The notes under the pieces are model-generated. The model was given only the letters and a program-made list of their open reading frames with translations, was not told where the DNA came from and did no database searches. Below, piece by piece: positions 33,318 to 43,106 of a stretch of 64,000 nt of DNA; position 1 is the first letter of the stretch, and every line of letters starts with the position of its first letter. The translations under genes and the position numbers were made by a program. The stretch is from positions 2,589,176 to 2,653,175 of the forward strand of contig NZ_CP030040.1 of assembly GCF_003260995.1 (NCBI RefSeq), given 5' to 3'. Source of the stretch: Acetobacterium sp. KB-1. GTDB taxonomy: Bacteria > Bacillota > Clostridia > Eubacteriales > Eubacteriaceae.

Positions 33318-33441
33318 AACCTAGTACCGACAATTGTTACATCATGTTGTTTGCATCAGAGCGGACACGGCCCAAGCCTGTCCGAGTCTGCAGCAAACAA
33401 CAGATTAACAATTGGTCGGTACGGCAGTTTATCACTAGGTT
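33318..33441. repeat. Large imperfect inverted repeat between ribBA and ribH
   Basis: Four paired blocks nest inside one another. AACCTAGT pairs with ACTAGGTT, ACCGACAATTGTTA with TAACAATTGGTCGGT, GTTGTTTGC with GCAAACAAC, and CGGACA with TGTCCG. The element ends exactly at the ribBA stop codon. It has no clear U-tract, so it is not a normal terminator. It may be a miniature mobile element or a structured RNA between the two genes. Confidence 0.8.
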
Positions 33442-34644
33442 TTAGTTATAATTTAAAATATGGCCCATTTTTTCCTGTTTGGTTTTTAAATAAAACAGGT
33501 CGTGGCTGGATGCTTCCATTTGGATGGGAACCCGCTCGACCATTTCCAGCCCAAATTCTGACAAACCGTCCATTTTTTTAGGATTATTGGTTAGCAGCCG
33601 CAGCTTTTTTATGCCCAAATCGCTTAAAATCTGAGCGCCGATATAATATTCCCGCAGGTCTTCCGGAAATCCCAGTTCAATATTAGCCTGAACCGTATCC
33701 ATGCCCAGATCCTGAAGGGCATAAGCTTTTAATTTGTTGATCAGACCAATCCCCCGGCCCTCCTGACGCATGTAAAGCAGCACGCCCCGGCCTTCTTTTT
33801 CAATGGCGGTCATCGCCGCGCCAAACTGATCGCCGCAATCACAACGGATCGAACCAAAAGCGTCGCCGGTTAAACATTCGGAATGGACCCGACACAATAC
33901 CGGACTTTCGCCGCTTACATCGCCCTTTACCAGGGCCACATGATGCTCGCCGTTTAACTTATTGACATAGCCATAGGCGATAAACTCACCGTATTTGGTG
34001 GGCATTTTGGTGACCGTCACCCGTTCCACCAGTTTTTCATTTTGTTTGCGATAGTTCTGCAAATCCTTAATGGTGATGAATTTCATCTGATGGGTCTGGG
34101 CAAACGCGATCAGCTCCGGGGTGCGCATCATGGTGCCGTCGTCTCGCATAATTTCGCAGCACAGGCCACATTCTTTCAGCCCGGCCAGTTTGACCAGATC
34201 GACCGTCGCCTCAGTATGGCCATTTCGCTCCAGAACCCCGTTTTCCCGGGCCACCAGTGGAAACATATGTCCGGGCCGCCTAAAATCTTCCGGTCTGGCA
34301 TTCTCATCAACACACTTGATGGCGGTGACGGAACGTTCTGCCGCGGAAATACCGGTGGTGGTATCGACATGGTCAATTGACACGGTGAAGGCGGTACCGT
34401 GGTTATCGGTATTCTCCATCACCATTTGGGGAACGGCTAATTTTTGCACCAGTTTTTCGCTCATCGGCATACAAATCAGCCCTTTTCCATAAACGGCCAT
34501 AAAGTTGACGTTTTCGGTCGTGGCAAATTCAGCCGCACAGACAAAGTCGCCTTCATTCTCCCGGTCGTCATCGTCGGTAACGATGATAATCTTGCCCGCT
34601 CGTAAATCTTCTAGTGCTTCTTCAATCGTGTTAAATTTAAACAT
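33442..34644 (-). CDS. ribBA: Bifunctional DHBP synthase / GTP cyclohydrolase II
   Basis: The 400-residue fusion supplies both riboflavin precursors. Residues about 1-200 are the dihydroxybutanone phosphate synthase, with [14 protein letters not shown] near 22 and [10 protein letters not shown] near 127. The rest is GTP cyclohydrolase II with the zinc site [17 protein letters not shown] near 256 and [10 protein letters not shown] near 290. Both halves look complete. It lies between ribE and ribH and its start is 26 bases from the ribE stop. AGAGAGGGTACT precedes the ATG. Confidence 0.97.
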   Translation of the reverse strand: MFKFNTIEEALEDLRAGKIIIVTDDDDRENEGDFVCAAEFATTENVNFMAVYGKGLICMPMSEKLVQKLAVPQMVMENTDNHGTAFTVSIDHVDTTTGISAAERSVTAIKCVDENARPEDFRRPGHMFPLVARENGVLERNGHTEATVDLVKLAGLKECGLCCEIMRDDGTMMRTPELIAFAQTHQMKFITIKDLQNYRKQNEKLVERVTVTKMPTKYGEFIAYGYVNKLNGEHHVALVKGDVSGESPVLCRVHSECLTGDAFGSIRCDCGDQFGAAMTAIEKEGRGVLLYMRQEGRGIGLINKLKAYALQDLGMDTVQANIELGFPEDLREYYIGAQILSDLGIKKLRLLTNNPKKMDGLSEFGLEMVERVPIQMEASSHDLFYLKTKQEKMGHILNYN

Positions 34645-34670
34645 AGTACCCTCTCTTAATTTTATTAGTT

Positions 34671-35333
34671 TTAGAACCCGGCCTCAGTCAGAAAATCAAA
34701 GGTCAAACCACTGGATTTTTCCTGGCTGCAATCTATTTTTGAAGGTGGACTTAACAACAGGCTTTCGATATATTTGCCGACCAGGTCGTTTTCCAGATTG
34801 ACCGGATCGCCAGCTTTTTTTATTCCCAGGATCGTGTGCTTAACCGTATGGGGAATGATCGATACCTTAAAGCTGCCTACGGTTATTTCGATAACCGTTA
34901 AGCTGATGCCATCAATAGCAATTGAACCTTTTTCGATGATGTAGCGCCGTATTTTCGGCGATGCCGCAATCTCAAAGATCACCGCATTATCATCAGTGGT
35001 AATATCTACAATGTGACCTGTTCCGTCAATATGGCCGGCCACCATATGTCCCCCGAAACGGCCATTGGCCGACATCGCCCGTTCCAGATTGACAGCCGAG
35101 CCTCCTTTTAAATCGCCCAAGTTGCTGCGGTTTAGGGTTTCGCTCATGACGTCGGCCATCCACTTATTTCCACGGAGCTGGGATACCGTCAGACAAACCC
35201 CATTCACCGCCACGCTGTCGCCCAGTTTTAAATCGTCCATGATGAGCTCACCCTGAACCCATAATTGGGACGATCGTTGACCCTTAACTACAGCAGTAAT
35301 TTTGCCAACTTCTTCGATAATTCCTGTAAACAT
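34671..35333 (-). CDS. ribE: Riboflavin synthase alpha subunit
   Basis: The 220-residue enzyme dismutates two lumazine molecules to riboflavin. It has the two internal repeats of the family. The first starts [12 protein letters not shown] and contains [11 protein letters not shown] near residue 42. The second contains GHIDGTGHI near 100 and [11 protein letters not shown] near 137. The C-terminal helix with [15 protein letters not shown] is the trimer helix. The gene is second in the operon, four bases after the ribD stop codon. The length is usual. Confidence 0.97.
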   Translation of the reverse strand: MFTGIIEEVGKITAVVKGQRSSQLWVQGELIMDDLKLGDSVAVNGVCLTVSQLRGNKWMADVMSETLNRSNLGDLKGGSAVNLERAMSANGRFGGHMVAGHIDGTGHIVDITTDDNAVIFEIAASPKIRRYIIEKGSIAIDGISLTVIEITVGSFKVSIIPHTVKHTILGIKKAGDPVNLENDLVGKYIESLLLSPPSKIDCSQEKSSGLTFDFLTEAGF

Positions 35334-35337
35334 GTCC

Positions 35338-36426
35338 TTACCTCTTTATATATTCGAGGCAAATATCTTCCCCGAAAATTTTTATTTTTCTGTCTGTAAA
35401 TTGAAAGGCCTCCTCTGGATCTGCCAGCCCCAGGCCTTCCACCGGGGTTTTGGCAGTGACGCCGCCAAATATTTTAGGGGCCAAATAAACCTGGAGTTTT
35501 TTGACGATGCCACTTTTTAAGGCACTAAAATTCAGGGTGCCCCCACCTTCTAGCAAAATGCTGTCGATCCCCGCTGCGCCCAATTTTCGCATCAACTCAT
35601 TGAGGCCCAGATGATCGCCTTCTCTTGAAACAGTTAAAATGTTACAGCCCATGATTTCAAACCGTTTTATTTTTTTTTGATCCCGCGAACAGGTGGCCAG
35701 ATAGGTCGGTATTTTATCGGCCGATTTTACTACCCGGGATGACAGCGGGGTGCGCAAATGGGTATCGCAAATAATCCGGCTGGGGTTTCTGCCGCCATCA
35801 ATCCGGCAGCTCAGCTGGGGATCATCTTTTAAAATGGTATTGATCCCGACCATAATTCCGGCAACTTCATTTCTCGTCTGATGGACGGCTATCCTGGCCT
35901 CTTCCCCGGTAATCCACTTCGATTTCCCGGTATAAGTGGCAATTTTGCCATCCAGGGTCATGGCATATTTCATTAATACATAGGGGGTTCTGTTTTTGAT
36001 GTAGTGGAAAAATACGGCGTTCATTTCCTGACAGGCCGTTTCCCTAACTCCGGTTATCACCGTGATCCCTTGCTGCCTGAGGATCTCAATCCCCTTGCCA
36101 CTGACTTGCGGATTGGGATCGGTAGACCCAATAACCACCCGACTGATCTTGTTTTCAATGATCGCCTCAGTGCATGGCGGGGTTTTGCCATAATGACAGC
36201 AGGGTTCCAGGGTCACATAGAGGGTTGCTCCGACCGCCGACTGGGTACAAACCGCCAGGGCCTGGCGTTCGGCATGAAGCCCGCCATATTGTTCGTGATA
36301 ACCGCTGCCGATAATTACACCATCCTTGACAATCACCGCTCCCACCAGGGGATTGGGATTTACCCGGCCGCGACCTTTTTTGGCCAGGTCGATAGCCAGA
36401 TCCATATATTTTTGATGATTTTCCAC
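35338..36426 (-). CDS. ribD: Riboflavin biosynthesis deaminase/reductase
   Basis: The 362-residue bifunctional enzyme carries out the second and third steps after GTP cyclohydrolase. The N-terminal deaminase has the zinc ligands in LHAERQAL near residue 48 and EPCCHYGKTPPC near 73. The C-terminal reductase starts around 145 with PYVLMKYAMTLDGKIAT and includes LLEGGGTLN. It uses a GTG start at 36426 after AAAGGAGAAC. It is the first gene of ribD-ribE-ribBA-ribH and lies behind the FMN riboswitch. Confidence 0.97.
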   Translation of the reverse strand: MENHQKYMDLAIDLAKKGRGRVNPNPLVGAVIVKDGVIIGSGYHEQYGGLHAERQALAVCTQSAVGATLYVTLEPCCHYGKTPPCTEAIIENKISRVVIGSTDPNPQVSGKGIEILRQQGITVITGVRETACQEMNAVFFHYIKNRTPYVLMKYAMTLDGKIATYTGKSKWITGEEARIAVHQTRNEVAGIMVGINTILKDDPQLSCRIDGGRNPSRIICDTHLRTPLSSRVVKSADKIPTYLATCSRDQKKIKRFEIMGCNILTVSREGDHLGLNELMRKLGAAGIDSILLEGGGTLNFSALKSGIVKKLQVYLAPKIFGGVTAKTPVEGLGLADPEEAFQFTDRKIKIFGEDICLEYIKR

Positions 36427-36455
36427 ACGTTCTCCTTTCTCAAAAAAGAAAAATA

Positions 36456-36475
36456 CCCTGAATCATCATTCAGGG
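36456..36475 (-). terminator. Second hairpin in the rib leader
   Basis: CCCTGAA and TTCAGGG form a 7-bp stem followed by TATTTTTCTTTTTT on the minus strand. It sits between the main riboswitch terminator and ribD. It may act as a back-up terminator or as a sequestering stem near the ribosome binding site. Confidence 0.65.
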
Positions 36476-36511
36476 CAAAGGGTTTGTTTACAGATTTACT
36501 TATCGTTGTAT

Positions 36512-36544
36512 AAAAAAAACTCTGAAATGGTTACCATTTCAGAG
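36512..36544 (-). terminator. Expression-platform terminator of the FMN riboswitch
   Basis: CTCTGAAATGG and CCATTTCAGAG form an 11-bp stem with a short TAA loop, followed by eight Ts on the minus strand. It lies about 40 bases after the aptamer, as expected for FMN-induced premature termination. Confidence 0.88.
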
Positions 36545-36582
36545 CTAAATAAACAAAGATTATCAACATGCAAAACTTTATT

Positions 36583-36692
36583 ATCTTCTTTCATCCAGAC
36601 TTTAACTGTCGGCCTCGGAATTTCACCGAATCATACCTTGCGGTTCGTGGGCTATACCACCGGTAGGGAAACAATCCCTGCCCTGAAGACTT
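36583..36692 (-). promoter_or_regulatory. FMN riboswitch (RFN element)
   Basis: The minus strand shows the conserved RFN blocks in order: GTCTTCAGGGCAGGG, TTCCCTACCGGTGGTATAGC, GATTCGGTGAAATTCCGAGG, CCGACAGT and AAGTCTGGATGAAAGAAG. It heads the ribD operon, so FMN excess should shut off riboflavin synthesis by termination. Confidence 0.97.
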
Positions 36693-36709
36693 CATATTTA
36701 ATTGAATAA

Positions 36710-36738
36710 ACTGTATCATATTGCTATATTTCTGTCAA
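36710..36738 (-). promoter_or_regulatory. Promoter of the rib operon
   Basis: TTGACA (36738-36733), 17 bases and TACAGT (36715-36710) form a sigma-A promoter whose start point near 36703 lies just ahead of the riboswitch. The rest of the gap up to 36853 holds the divergent start region of the signalling gene. Confidence 0.8.
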
Positions 36739-36853
36739 TACCTTAAAAATTATTTTTCTTTAAGCTCATTTTCGTTTATAATAGGAGCATGAAACGAGCG
36801 AACACTCAGCATTATAAATTTGACTGAACCTTCAGAGAGAGGATGGAGCACCT

Positions 36854-39691
36854 GTGCAGTGGTTTAAAAAAAGCCTGATCCGGCGGATCGGGACAATTGT
36901 TATCGGATTTATTATTGTTGCCTTTGCTGTCTATGGGATTATTTCCATCCAATTATTGAGTAATTTTTTTGAGGATCACAGCAAAACGGAACTATCTAAG
37001 GATGCTTTGCAGATTGCCACTGAAATTGATAAATTCATTGAAAAGAATATTGTCATCGTGGAACAGATGAAAACCAACCAGGATTACCAGGCTATTACCG
37101 AAGCGCTCAATACCCGGGAAGAAAAACGACAGCATCCCCTGTTTAACGTCGTGTCTCAGGAACTTCTGGCAATTAAGGCCTCGGACCCCAATATTTCTCT
37201 GGCTTATATCGGCGTCACAAAATCCAATGATGTGATTTCTTCCACCGTCGATTTTGATCCGAGACCCGACTATGATCTGAATAAACGACTTTGGTATATT
37301 GAAACCTTAACATCCCGGGGTGTGACGGTTACTAATCCCTATATTGATATTGTCACTGAAGAAATGGTCGTGTCCATCACTACCCCGATCCTTAAAAATA
37401 ACGACGTTATCGGTGCCATGGGTATTGACTTACAGGTCTCCGATATTTCCAAGCTGATGGATACTTACAAGGTCGGCCAGAACGGCTATACCCTTTAGAT
37501 TAATAAAGATGGCAGTATTTTTTACCATCCTCAGGATCTCAAATTTTATTCTGCGGATGGCCCCAAACCTTTTTCCTATCTTGACAATTATGTCGACGAA
37601 ATCACCTCTGGAAAAAGCGGCGTGATTGAATGTCATCAGGGAAACAATGCCAAATACATTGCCTACGTTCCTACCCGGTCTTCCAACTGGACGGTGGCAA
37701 CCGTGATACCCCGATCAGAAGTCCTGGCCCCGCTGAATCAGTTTATCGTTAGTTTGCTCTTTATTTCGCTGCTTCTGCTTTTTTTGATTGCTTTGTTTAT
37801 CAGACAGATGACCCGGCTTATTTCAGAACCGATTGTGACCATTTCCGACTCGGTTGAAACCTTCAGCCAGGGTGATCAGGAAATCAATCTACCGGACAGT
37901 TTATATCGCCGGGAGGATGAGATTGGCATTTTATCCTGAGGTCTTAAGATGATGAGCCGCCGGATTACGGAGTATATCGAAGCGGTCCAGACCAACAATA
38001 TTGCCCTAAATAAAGAAATTGATAAACGTCAGGGCGTTCAATCCCAGTTGGAAATGATTCTGGAATTACTGTCCGGCACCGACGAAGGGATCTTTATCCT
38101 GAATAATGAGTTTTTCTGCATCTACAATAATGCGGCCTTTTCCAGAATTATCGGTATTCCAGAAGAAGCAATCCCGACTCTAAACTTGTCAGAGAACAAT
38201 ATTCTTATCAATGCACCACTGGTGGACAGCCTGCAAATGAATCCGATCTGGTCCGGTGAAATCGAATATAGCCTGACTAAAGAAGAGATCCTCTTTCTTT
38301 TCCTGCGCATCAGTAAGGTAAAAAATGGCGAGGATGATTACTATATCGGTAATATCACCAATCTCACAGCCCATAAACAAATTGAAAAAGATATTTACTA
38401 TCTGAAATATTTTGACAATCTGACCAAACTGAACAATAAGGTGTTTCTGGATGAATCAGGAATAAATCTCATCAGTGGTGACACTGATAATGTTGGCAAT
38501 CACGCCCTAATCCTGATCAATATCGATAATTTCAGAATCATCAATGAGGCCAAAGGTTTTGATTTCGGCAACAAGGTCCTGATTGCTCTGGGCAATCGTC
38601 TTAAAACCTTAATCAGTGATCAGGATGTGTTAGCCCGTCTGGGCAATGACGAGTTTGGCATCCTGAAAGCGCATGTTGCTTCCAATGAAAATTTGTATGA
38701 ATATATCCTGGGCTTAAGCAAGGCCTTGGAAAAACAGATTGCCATCAATGACGAAGAACTCATTGTTGACGTCAGCATGGGTATCAGTCTCTATCCCAAT
38801 GATGCCAACCACTATCCCAAACTGTTAAAAACGGCCGCTTCAGCCCTTAATAACGTAAAAGCTAATAAGGGCCGCCGTTTTGAATTCTATGACAAAGAAA
38901 TTAACACCCTCTCGATTCAAAAATACGAGCTCCAGAATAAACTGCGCAATGCCCTGAGCAACCAGGAGTTTGTGCTTCACTACCAGCCGCAGATGAATAT
39001 GGCCACCAATCAGATCGTTGGCCTGGAGGCATTGATCCGCTGGAACAGCGCCAATGGCATGGTTCCCCCAGCAAGCTTTATTGCCATTGCCGAAGAATCA
39101 AATCTGATTATTCCGCTTGGCGAATGGGTGCTGGAAAACGCCTGTGAATTTGGAAAAAAACTGGCCACCTTGGGTTATCAAACGCCGATTGCCGTTAACC
39201 TGTCGATGCTTCAGTTTAAGTCACCTTATATTGGCGATCTGCTCCAATCGATCCTGACTAAAACCAACCTCCCGCCGGAACTGCTGGAACTGGAAATCAC
39301 CGAGGGTATCCTCATGGATAACGAGGATGAATGTGAATCCATCCTTAGCCAGTTCCATGCGATGGGGATTCAGATATCGATCGACGATTTTGGAACCGGC
39401 GACTCCTCCTTGAGTTACTTGAAAAAATTTGCCGTCGATAAGATTAAAATCGACCGCTCCTTTATAAAAGGCATTCCCCATTACGACAACGGCACCATTG
39501 CCAAGGTCATCATTGAACTGGCCGGCAATTTCAATCTCCAGGTCATTGCCGAAGGGGTGGAAACCCCAGAACAAATTGACTTTTTACTCAAAAACAATTG
39601 TCACATTGCCCAGGGCTTTTACTACGCCAAACCGCTTGATGAGGACGAACTGCTAGCTTTTATGGAAAAATCAAAAAGGGATAATGGCTAA
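36854..39691 (+). pseudogene. Cache-HAMP-PAS-GGDEF-EAL signalling protein with two in-frame stop codons
   Basis: One reading frame of about 945 codons runs from GTG 36854 to TAA 39691. It is broken only by TAG at 37496-37498 and TGA at 37937-37939, with no frameshift. The product would have a membrane helix, an outer Cache sensor domain (to about residue 290), a second helix near 310, a HAMP linker, a PAS domain, a GGDEF domain and an EAL domain. The GGDEF site reads LGNDEF and is probably inactive as a cyclase. The EAL domain keeps EALIRW, DDFGTGDSS and AEGVET, so it could be a c-di-GMP phosphodiesterase. TAG sits within the Cache domain (GYTL-stop-INKDG) and TGA within HAMP (IGILS-stop-GLKMM). 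An internal ATG at 37949 could still give a soluble PAS-GGDEF-EAL protein of 580 residues. Confidence 0.85.
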
Positions 39692-39707
39692 GCCATATCC
39701 CTTTTTT
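39673..39707 (+). terminator. Terminator overlapping the stop codon of the signalling gene
   Basis: AAAAAGGGATAATGGC pairs with GCCATATCCCTTTTTT with one bulge. The TAA stop codon lies in the loop. The T run follows directly. Confidence 0.85.
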
Positions 39708-39756
39708 GTTTAAACCCGATCGCTTCAATTATGGTGGTGTTATTAAAAACAATTCA

Positions 39757-40341
39757 TTAAAAGATAAATCGCTGAGCCAGGGTTTCCGGATGATCGGTGG
39801 TCATCGCTTCGCTCATGATGCAAACCCCTTTGGCGCCAGCCATCAAGGCGATTTTGTAATTGACTTCGCTAATGCCACCGATAGCAAAAACTGGGATGGT
39901 GACACCATCGCATACTTCTTTTAAAAAACGGAGTCCCCGCGCCGGCAGATTTTTCTTGCACTCGGTGGGAAAAATATGACCGGCGATTAAATAATCGGCT
40001 CCCAATGCTTGCGCTTCGCGGGCCTGTTCGACTGTGTGAACCGATACCCCCACCCGGTCGAATTTTTTTAGCATTTCACCATGTCTTCTCATCTCATCAA
40101 TGGATACCTGAACAGCGCCCACATTTAACCGCTGTGCTGTCGCAATATCCTGATTGATAATCAGGTTTACCTGGTGTCGTTCACAAATTTCTTTTACTTT
40201 TATAGCCAGTTCTTGATAATCTGTTTCACTTAATTCTTTTTCTCTTAGCATAATGGCATAAGGCTTCCCGCTGGCAATTTTATCGATGCGATTTTCAAAA
40301 TCGTCTGTGCATAATTTCTGGTTCGTTATACAAATGAGCAT
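39757..40341 (-). CDS. thiE: Thiamine phosphate synthase (ThiE/TenI family)
   Basis: The 194-residue TIM-barrel protein has the family motifs IMLREKELSE near residue 30, LIINQDIATA near 60, VSVHTVEQAREA near 98, YLIAGHIFPTECK near 116 and FAIGGISE near 152. ThiE joins the pyrimidine and thiazole halves of thiamine. TenI relatives share the fold, and the atypical NQDIATA (ThiE usually has NDR or ND) leaves some doubt, but the position at the end of thiS-thiG-thiH favours a thiamine role. It follows thiH by 72 bases. Confidence 0.82.
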   Translation of the reverse strand: MLICITNQKLCTDDFENRIDKIASGKPYAIMLREKELSETDYQELAIKVKEICERHQVNLIINQDIATAQRLNVGAVQVSIDEMRRHGEMLKKFDRVGVSVHTVEQAREAQALGADYLIAGHIFPTECKKNLPARGLRFLKEVCDGVTIPVFAIGGISEVNYKIALMAGAKGVCIMSEAMTTDHPETLAQRFIF

Positions 40342-40413
40342 ATTCGGCTCCTTCCTTTTCTTATTCTTAGTCTATCATATTTGGGGAAAAAGAAAACCGC
40401 CAATTTAATCGAT

Positions 40414-41568
40414 TTATACCCGAATATAGTCGGTATAAACCGGCTGGAGCCCGCGATTTAAAATCATCTGATGAACCTCGCTGACGCTTCGGGGATCGGA
40501 AATTTCAAACTGTTCATCACCTTTTTCTTCCTCTTCATGGCCGCCCACCCCGACACGAACGCCAGCGGAAATTTTTGTCGCCACCATCCCAATCACATGA
40601 TCACGAAATCCGGCCCGTTCCCGGGTTGAAATCGTGATCCCCGCAAAGGGCATCAGCAAGCGGTAAGCCAACATCACCTGCAGCAGTTGTTGCTCATGAA
40701 CATCATTGGGATTGTTGTCGGCATTGTTAATAAAGGGTCTGAGCCGTGGGGTAGAAAAGCCGATTTCGGCATGGGGGTATTTCTGCACAATAAAAGCAGC
40801 ATGCAACCCGGTCGCAAAGGCGTCTTTTCTAAAATCATCCAACCCCAGCAGCGCCCCAAAAGAGACCCCGCGCATGCCCCCCATCAAAGCCCGCTCCTGG
40901 GCATCAAATCGATAGGGAAAGACCCGCTTGGAACCGCTTAAATGAACCTGTTCATACTTGCCAAGATTATAGGTTTCCTGATAGACTGAGACAAAATCGG
41001 CGCCGCATTTTTTTAGATCGGCATACTCATCAACATTCAGAGGATAAATTTCTATCCCCACGGTAGAAAAATATTTTGTTGCCATCTTAATCCCTTCACC
41101 AATATAGTCAACTCCGGAATGATGGCGGGATTCGCCCGTTAAAATCAGAATTTCTTTTAAGCCCGTTTTGGCAATGGCTTTTAATTCTTCTTCCATTTCA
41201 GCCAGGCTAAGCTTTCCCCGACGGATTTTATTTTTGCAATTAAATCCACAGTATACACAGTTATTTTCACAATAATTGGCAATATAGAGCGGCGTAAACA
41301 GACCGATGCTGTTACCAAAATGCTTTCTGGTTTCAAGAATAGCTTTTTTTGCCATTTCTTCTAAATAAGGTGTCGCGGCTGGTGATAATAAGGCTCCATA
41401 GTCTTCTATTGATAAATGATCTTTTTTTAGCGCCTGTTTTACATCCCTGGATGTAACCTTTAAATAGTCATAGTTATCCACATTTTTTAGGACCTTATCC
41501 AGAATCTCCGAAGTGATTCTCTCCATACCCGGTTGATATGCCATCGGATCTGTTCGTTTTTTTTCCAT
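40414..41568 (-). CDS. thiH: 2-iminoacetate synthase
   Basis: The 384-residue radical SAM enzyme cleaves tyrosine to give the iminoacetate that ThiG uses, the anaerobic route to the thiazole. The cluster motif is CENNCVYC near residue 100, with the further CGFNCKN. GLKEILILTGESRHHS lies near 141 and the C-terminal BATS-like domain contains STRERAGFRD. The gene starts one base after the thiG stop, so they are coupled. A second in-frame ATG lies eight codons in. It is normal in length. Confidence 0.95.
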   Translation of the reverse strand: MEKKRTDPMAYQPGMERITSEILDKVLKNVDNYDYLKVTSRDVKQALKKDHLSIEDYGALLSPAATPYLEEMAKKAILETRKHFGNSIGLFTPLYIANYCENNCVYCGFNCKNKIRRGKLSLAEMEEELKAIAKTGLKEILILTGESRHHSGVDYIGEGIKMATKYFSTVGIEIYPLNVDEYADLKKCGADFVSVYQETYNLGKYEQVHLSGSKRVFPYRFDAQERALMGGMRGVSFGALLGLDDFRKDAFATGLHAAFIVQKYPHAEIGFSTPRLRPFINNADNNPNDVHEQQLLQVMLAYRLLMPFAGITISTRERAGFRDHVIGMVATKISAGVRVGVGGHEEEEKGDEQFEISDPRSVSEVHQMILNRGLQPVYTDYIRV

Positions 41569-41569
41569 C

Positions 41570-42334
41570 TTAGTCCTCCAAAAATCCCGTTAAGGGACTG
41601 GATGCTTCCCCCTGAGTTAAGACTCGGCCCAGCCCGGCCAGATAGGCATTTCGGCCTGATTCAATGGCCTGACCAAAGGCTCTGGCCATCAGCGGAATAT
41701 TTTTAGCCGTTGCTACCGCGGTATTGCACATCACTGCATCGACCCCCATTTCCATCGCTTCGCAAGCCTGAGATGGCCGCCCGATGCCGGCATCGACAAT
41801 AATTGGAACTGCGATTTCACTCACTAGAATCTCGATAAAATCACGGGTGCAAAGGCCCTTGTTGCTGCCAATGGGAGAAGCCAGAGGCATGACTGCCGCC
41901 GCCCCGGCACTGACTAAATCCCGTGCCACATTTAAATCCGGGTACATATAGGGCATTACCACAAAGCCGTCTCTCGCCAGGATCTCCGTCGCTTTAATGG
42001 TTTCATAGTTATCAGGAAACAAATACTTGGAATCCCTAATAACTTCCACCTTGACAAAATTCCCGCAATCAATTTCCCGGGCCAGCCGGGCGATTTTTAC
42101 CGCTTCTTCAGCCGTTCTGGCCCCAGAGGTATTGGGCAGCAGGGTAATATGCCTGGGAATATAATCCAGAATATTTTCTTCGCCACCCAGATTTGCCCGC
42201 CGCAGCGCCAGAGTCACCATTTCTGCGCCACCATTCTCAACCACCGCCTTCACAATTTCCAGTGAAAACTTGCCGGAACCCAGAATAAACCGGGAATTAA
42301 AGTTGTGTCCACCAATTACTAATTGACCTGTCAT
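41570..42334 (-). CDS. thiG: Thiazole synthase
   Basis: The 254-residue TIM barrel builds the thiazole phosphate ring from deoxyxylulose phosphate, iminoacetate and sulfur carried on ThiS. Visible landmarks are FILGSGKFS near residue 15, NFVKVEVI with the Schiff-base lysine near 94, [18 protein letters not shown] near 144 and [21 protein letters not shown] near 183. It lies between thiS (81-base gap) and thiH (one-base gap). AAAGGAGAAAAAA precedes the ATG. Confidence 0.96.
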   Translation of the reverse strand: MTGQLVIGGHNFNSRFILGSGKFSLEIVKAVVENGGAEMVTLALRRANLGGEENILDYIPRHITLLPNTSGARTAEEAVKIARLAREIDCGNFVKVEVIRDSKYLFPDNYETIKATEILARDGFVVMPYMYPDLNVARDLVSAGAAAVMPLASPIGSNKGLCTRDFIEILVSEIAVPIIVDAGIGRPSQACEAMEMGVDAVMCNTAVATAKNIPLMARAFGQAIESGRNAYLAGLGRVLTQGEASSPLTGFLED

Positions 42335-42415
42335 TTTTTTCTCCTTTGTGACCTTATTGCCACTAACCCCATTGTTTCTACAGTCGTTACCGATCTTTCC
42401 GTTTCTTAGTTTAGC

Positions 42416-42610
42416 TCAACCCCCGCCCACAAAGCGAACCACTTCCAGGGTATCCTCATTACAAAGTATTACCGCATCATAGGTCGGTTTCGGGACGATT
42501 TCGCCGTTTCTTGCCACCGCCAGGGTGGCGACATCAAACTGATTATCAACTAAAAACTGCAACAGATTTTGATTGCTATCCAGGCTCATCTCTTTTCCAT
42601 TAACTCTCAT
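42416..42610 (-). CDS. thiS: Sulfur carrier protein ThiS
   Basis: The 64-residue ubiquitin-like protein ends in VGGG, giving the terminal Gly-Gly that is adenylated and thiocarboxylated. The start is ATG 42610 (MRVNGKEMSL) with GAAGGAGAAAAAA. An upstream in-frame start at 42649 would read through a terminator-like hairpin and is rejected. It heads thiS-thiG-thiH-thiE. No thiF adenylyltransferase is present in the cluster, so that step must come from elsewhere. Confidence 0.92.
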   Translation of the reverse strand: MRVNGKEMSLDSNQNLLQFLVDNQFDVATLAVARNGEIVPKPTYDAVILCNEDTLEVVRFVGGG

Positions 42611-42638
42611 TTTTTTCTCCTTCACTGTTTTTAAACGC

Positions 42639-42693
42639 AAAAAAAGCACAAAACGCGATTACACCCTTTCGGTGGTGCACCCCATTTTGTACT
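42639..42693 (-). terminator. Terminator-like hairpin in the thiS leader
   Basis: On the minus strand AGTACAAAATGGGGT pairs imperfectly with GCGTTTTGTGCT-side sequence over roughly 18 positions. It closes a GAAA-containing loop and is followed by seven Ts. It ends about 28 bases before the thiS ATG, so it could attenuate the thi operon. The conserved TPP riboswitch blocks CTGAGA and ACCTGATCTGG are absent. Confidence 0.7.
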
Positions 42694-42768
42694 TCTATTA
42701 AACTCTTAATATTCTGATTTTATTACATCACATCGCTAAAGTCAAGCCCCGTTTAAAGCGGTGTTCTC

Positions 42769-43053
42769 CTAACTTCTGGTGTAGGCATTAAAAGACGCCA
42801 TTTTACTCTTATCTTCTTCAATTTCCAGGATTTCTTTTTTTAAGGCTTCAAGTCGCTCCGTCAGAGCGCCGACTTCCGCTTCATCAACGAAGCGATTCGT
42901 CACTTCTTTTTTTATCCCCAATGCCAAAAGCTGATCATCCTTTTCCTCATATTCTTTTCGAAGCATTTCCAGATTGGCTTCACAGCTGATCAGTTCTTTT
43001 TTTATCATCCGCATCACACGCATATCATCATAGTTTTTTAAGATTGTATCCAT
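42769..43053 (-). CDS. Small coiled-coil protein of unknown function
   Basis: The 94-residue protein is almost entirely helical. Heptad-like stretches lie at about residues 16-45 (KKELISCEANLEMLRKEYEE) and 60-85 (EVGALTERLEALKKEILEI), with a short break between them, so a helical hairpin or dimer is likely. I do not recognise a family. It has no signal peptide or membrane segment. The start ATG at 43053 has GAAAGGCAAGGAACCCAA upstream. It lies 158 bases before thiS on the same strand, and the hairpin at 42639-42693 separates them. It is divergent from the HAD gene at 43274. Confidence 0.7.
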   Translation of the reverse strand: MDTILKNYDDMRVMRMIKKELISCEANLEMLRKEYEEKDDQLLALGIKKEVTNRFVDEAEVGALTERLEALKKEILEIEEDKSKMASFNAYTRS

Positions 43054-43106
43054 TTGGGTTCCTTGCCTTTCTGAAATAGTATATTTTTAGTTTATCACAG
43101 TTGCCC

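Noticed and set aside
37496-37498. Pyrrolysine at the in-frame TAG of the signalling gene
   Set aside because: Pyrrolysine is known mainly in methylamine methyltransferases, the gene also has a TGA stop, and no pyl genes are in the window. A nonsense change is simpler.
37937-37939. Selenocysteine at the in-frame TGA
   Set aside because: The position is in a HAMP linker where a redox residue makes no sense, and no SECIS-like stem is evident directly downstream.
42639-42768. TPP riboswitch ahead of thiS
   Set aside because: Only GGGGTGC is present. The CTGAGA and ACCTGATCTGG blocks are missing on both strands.
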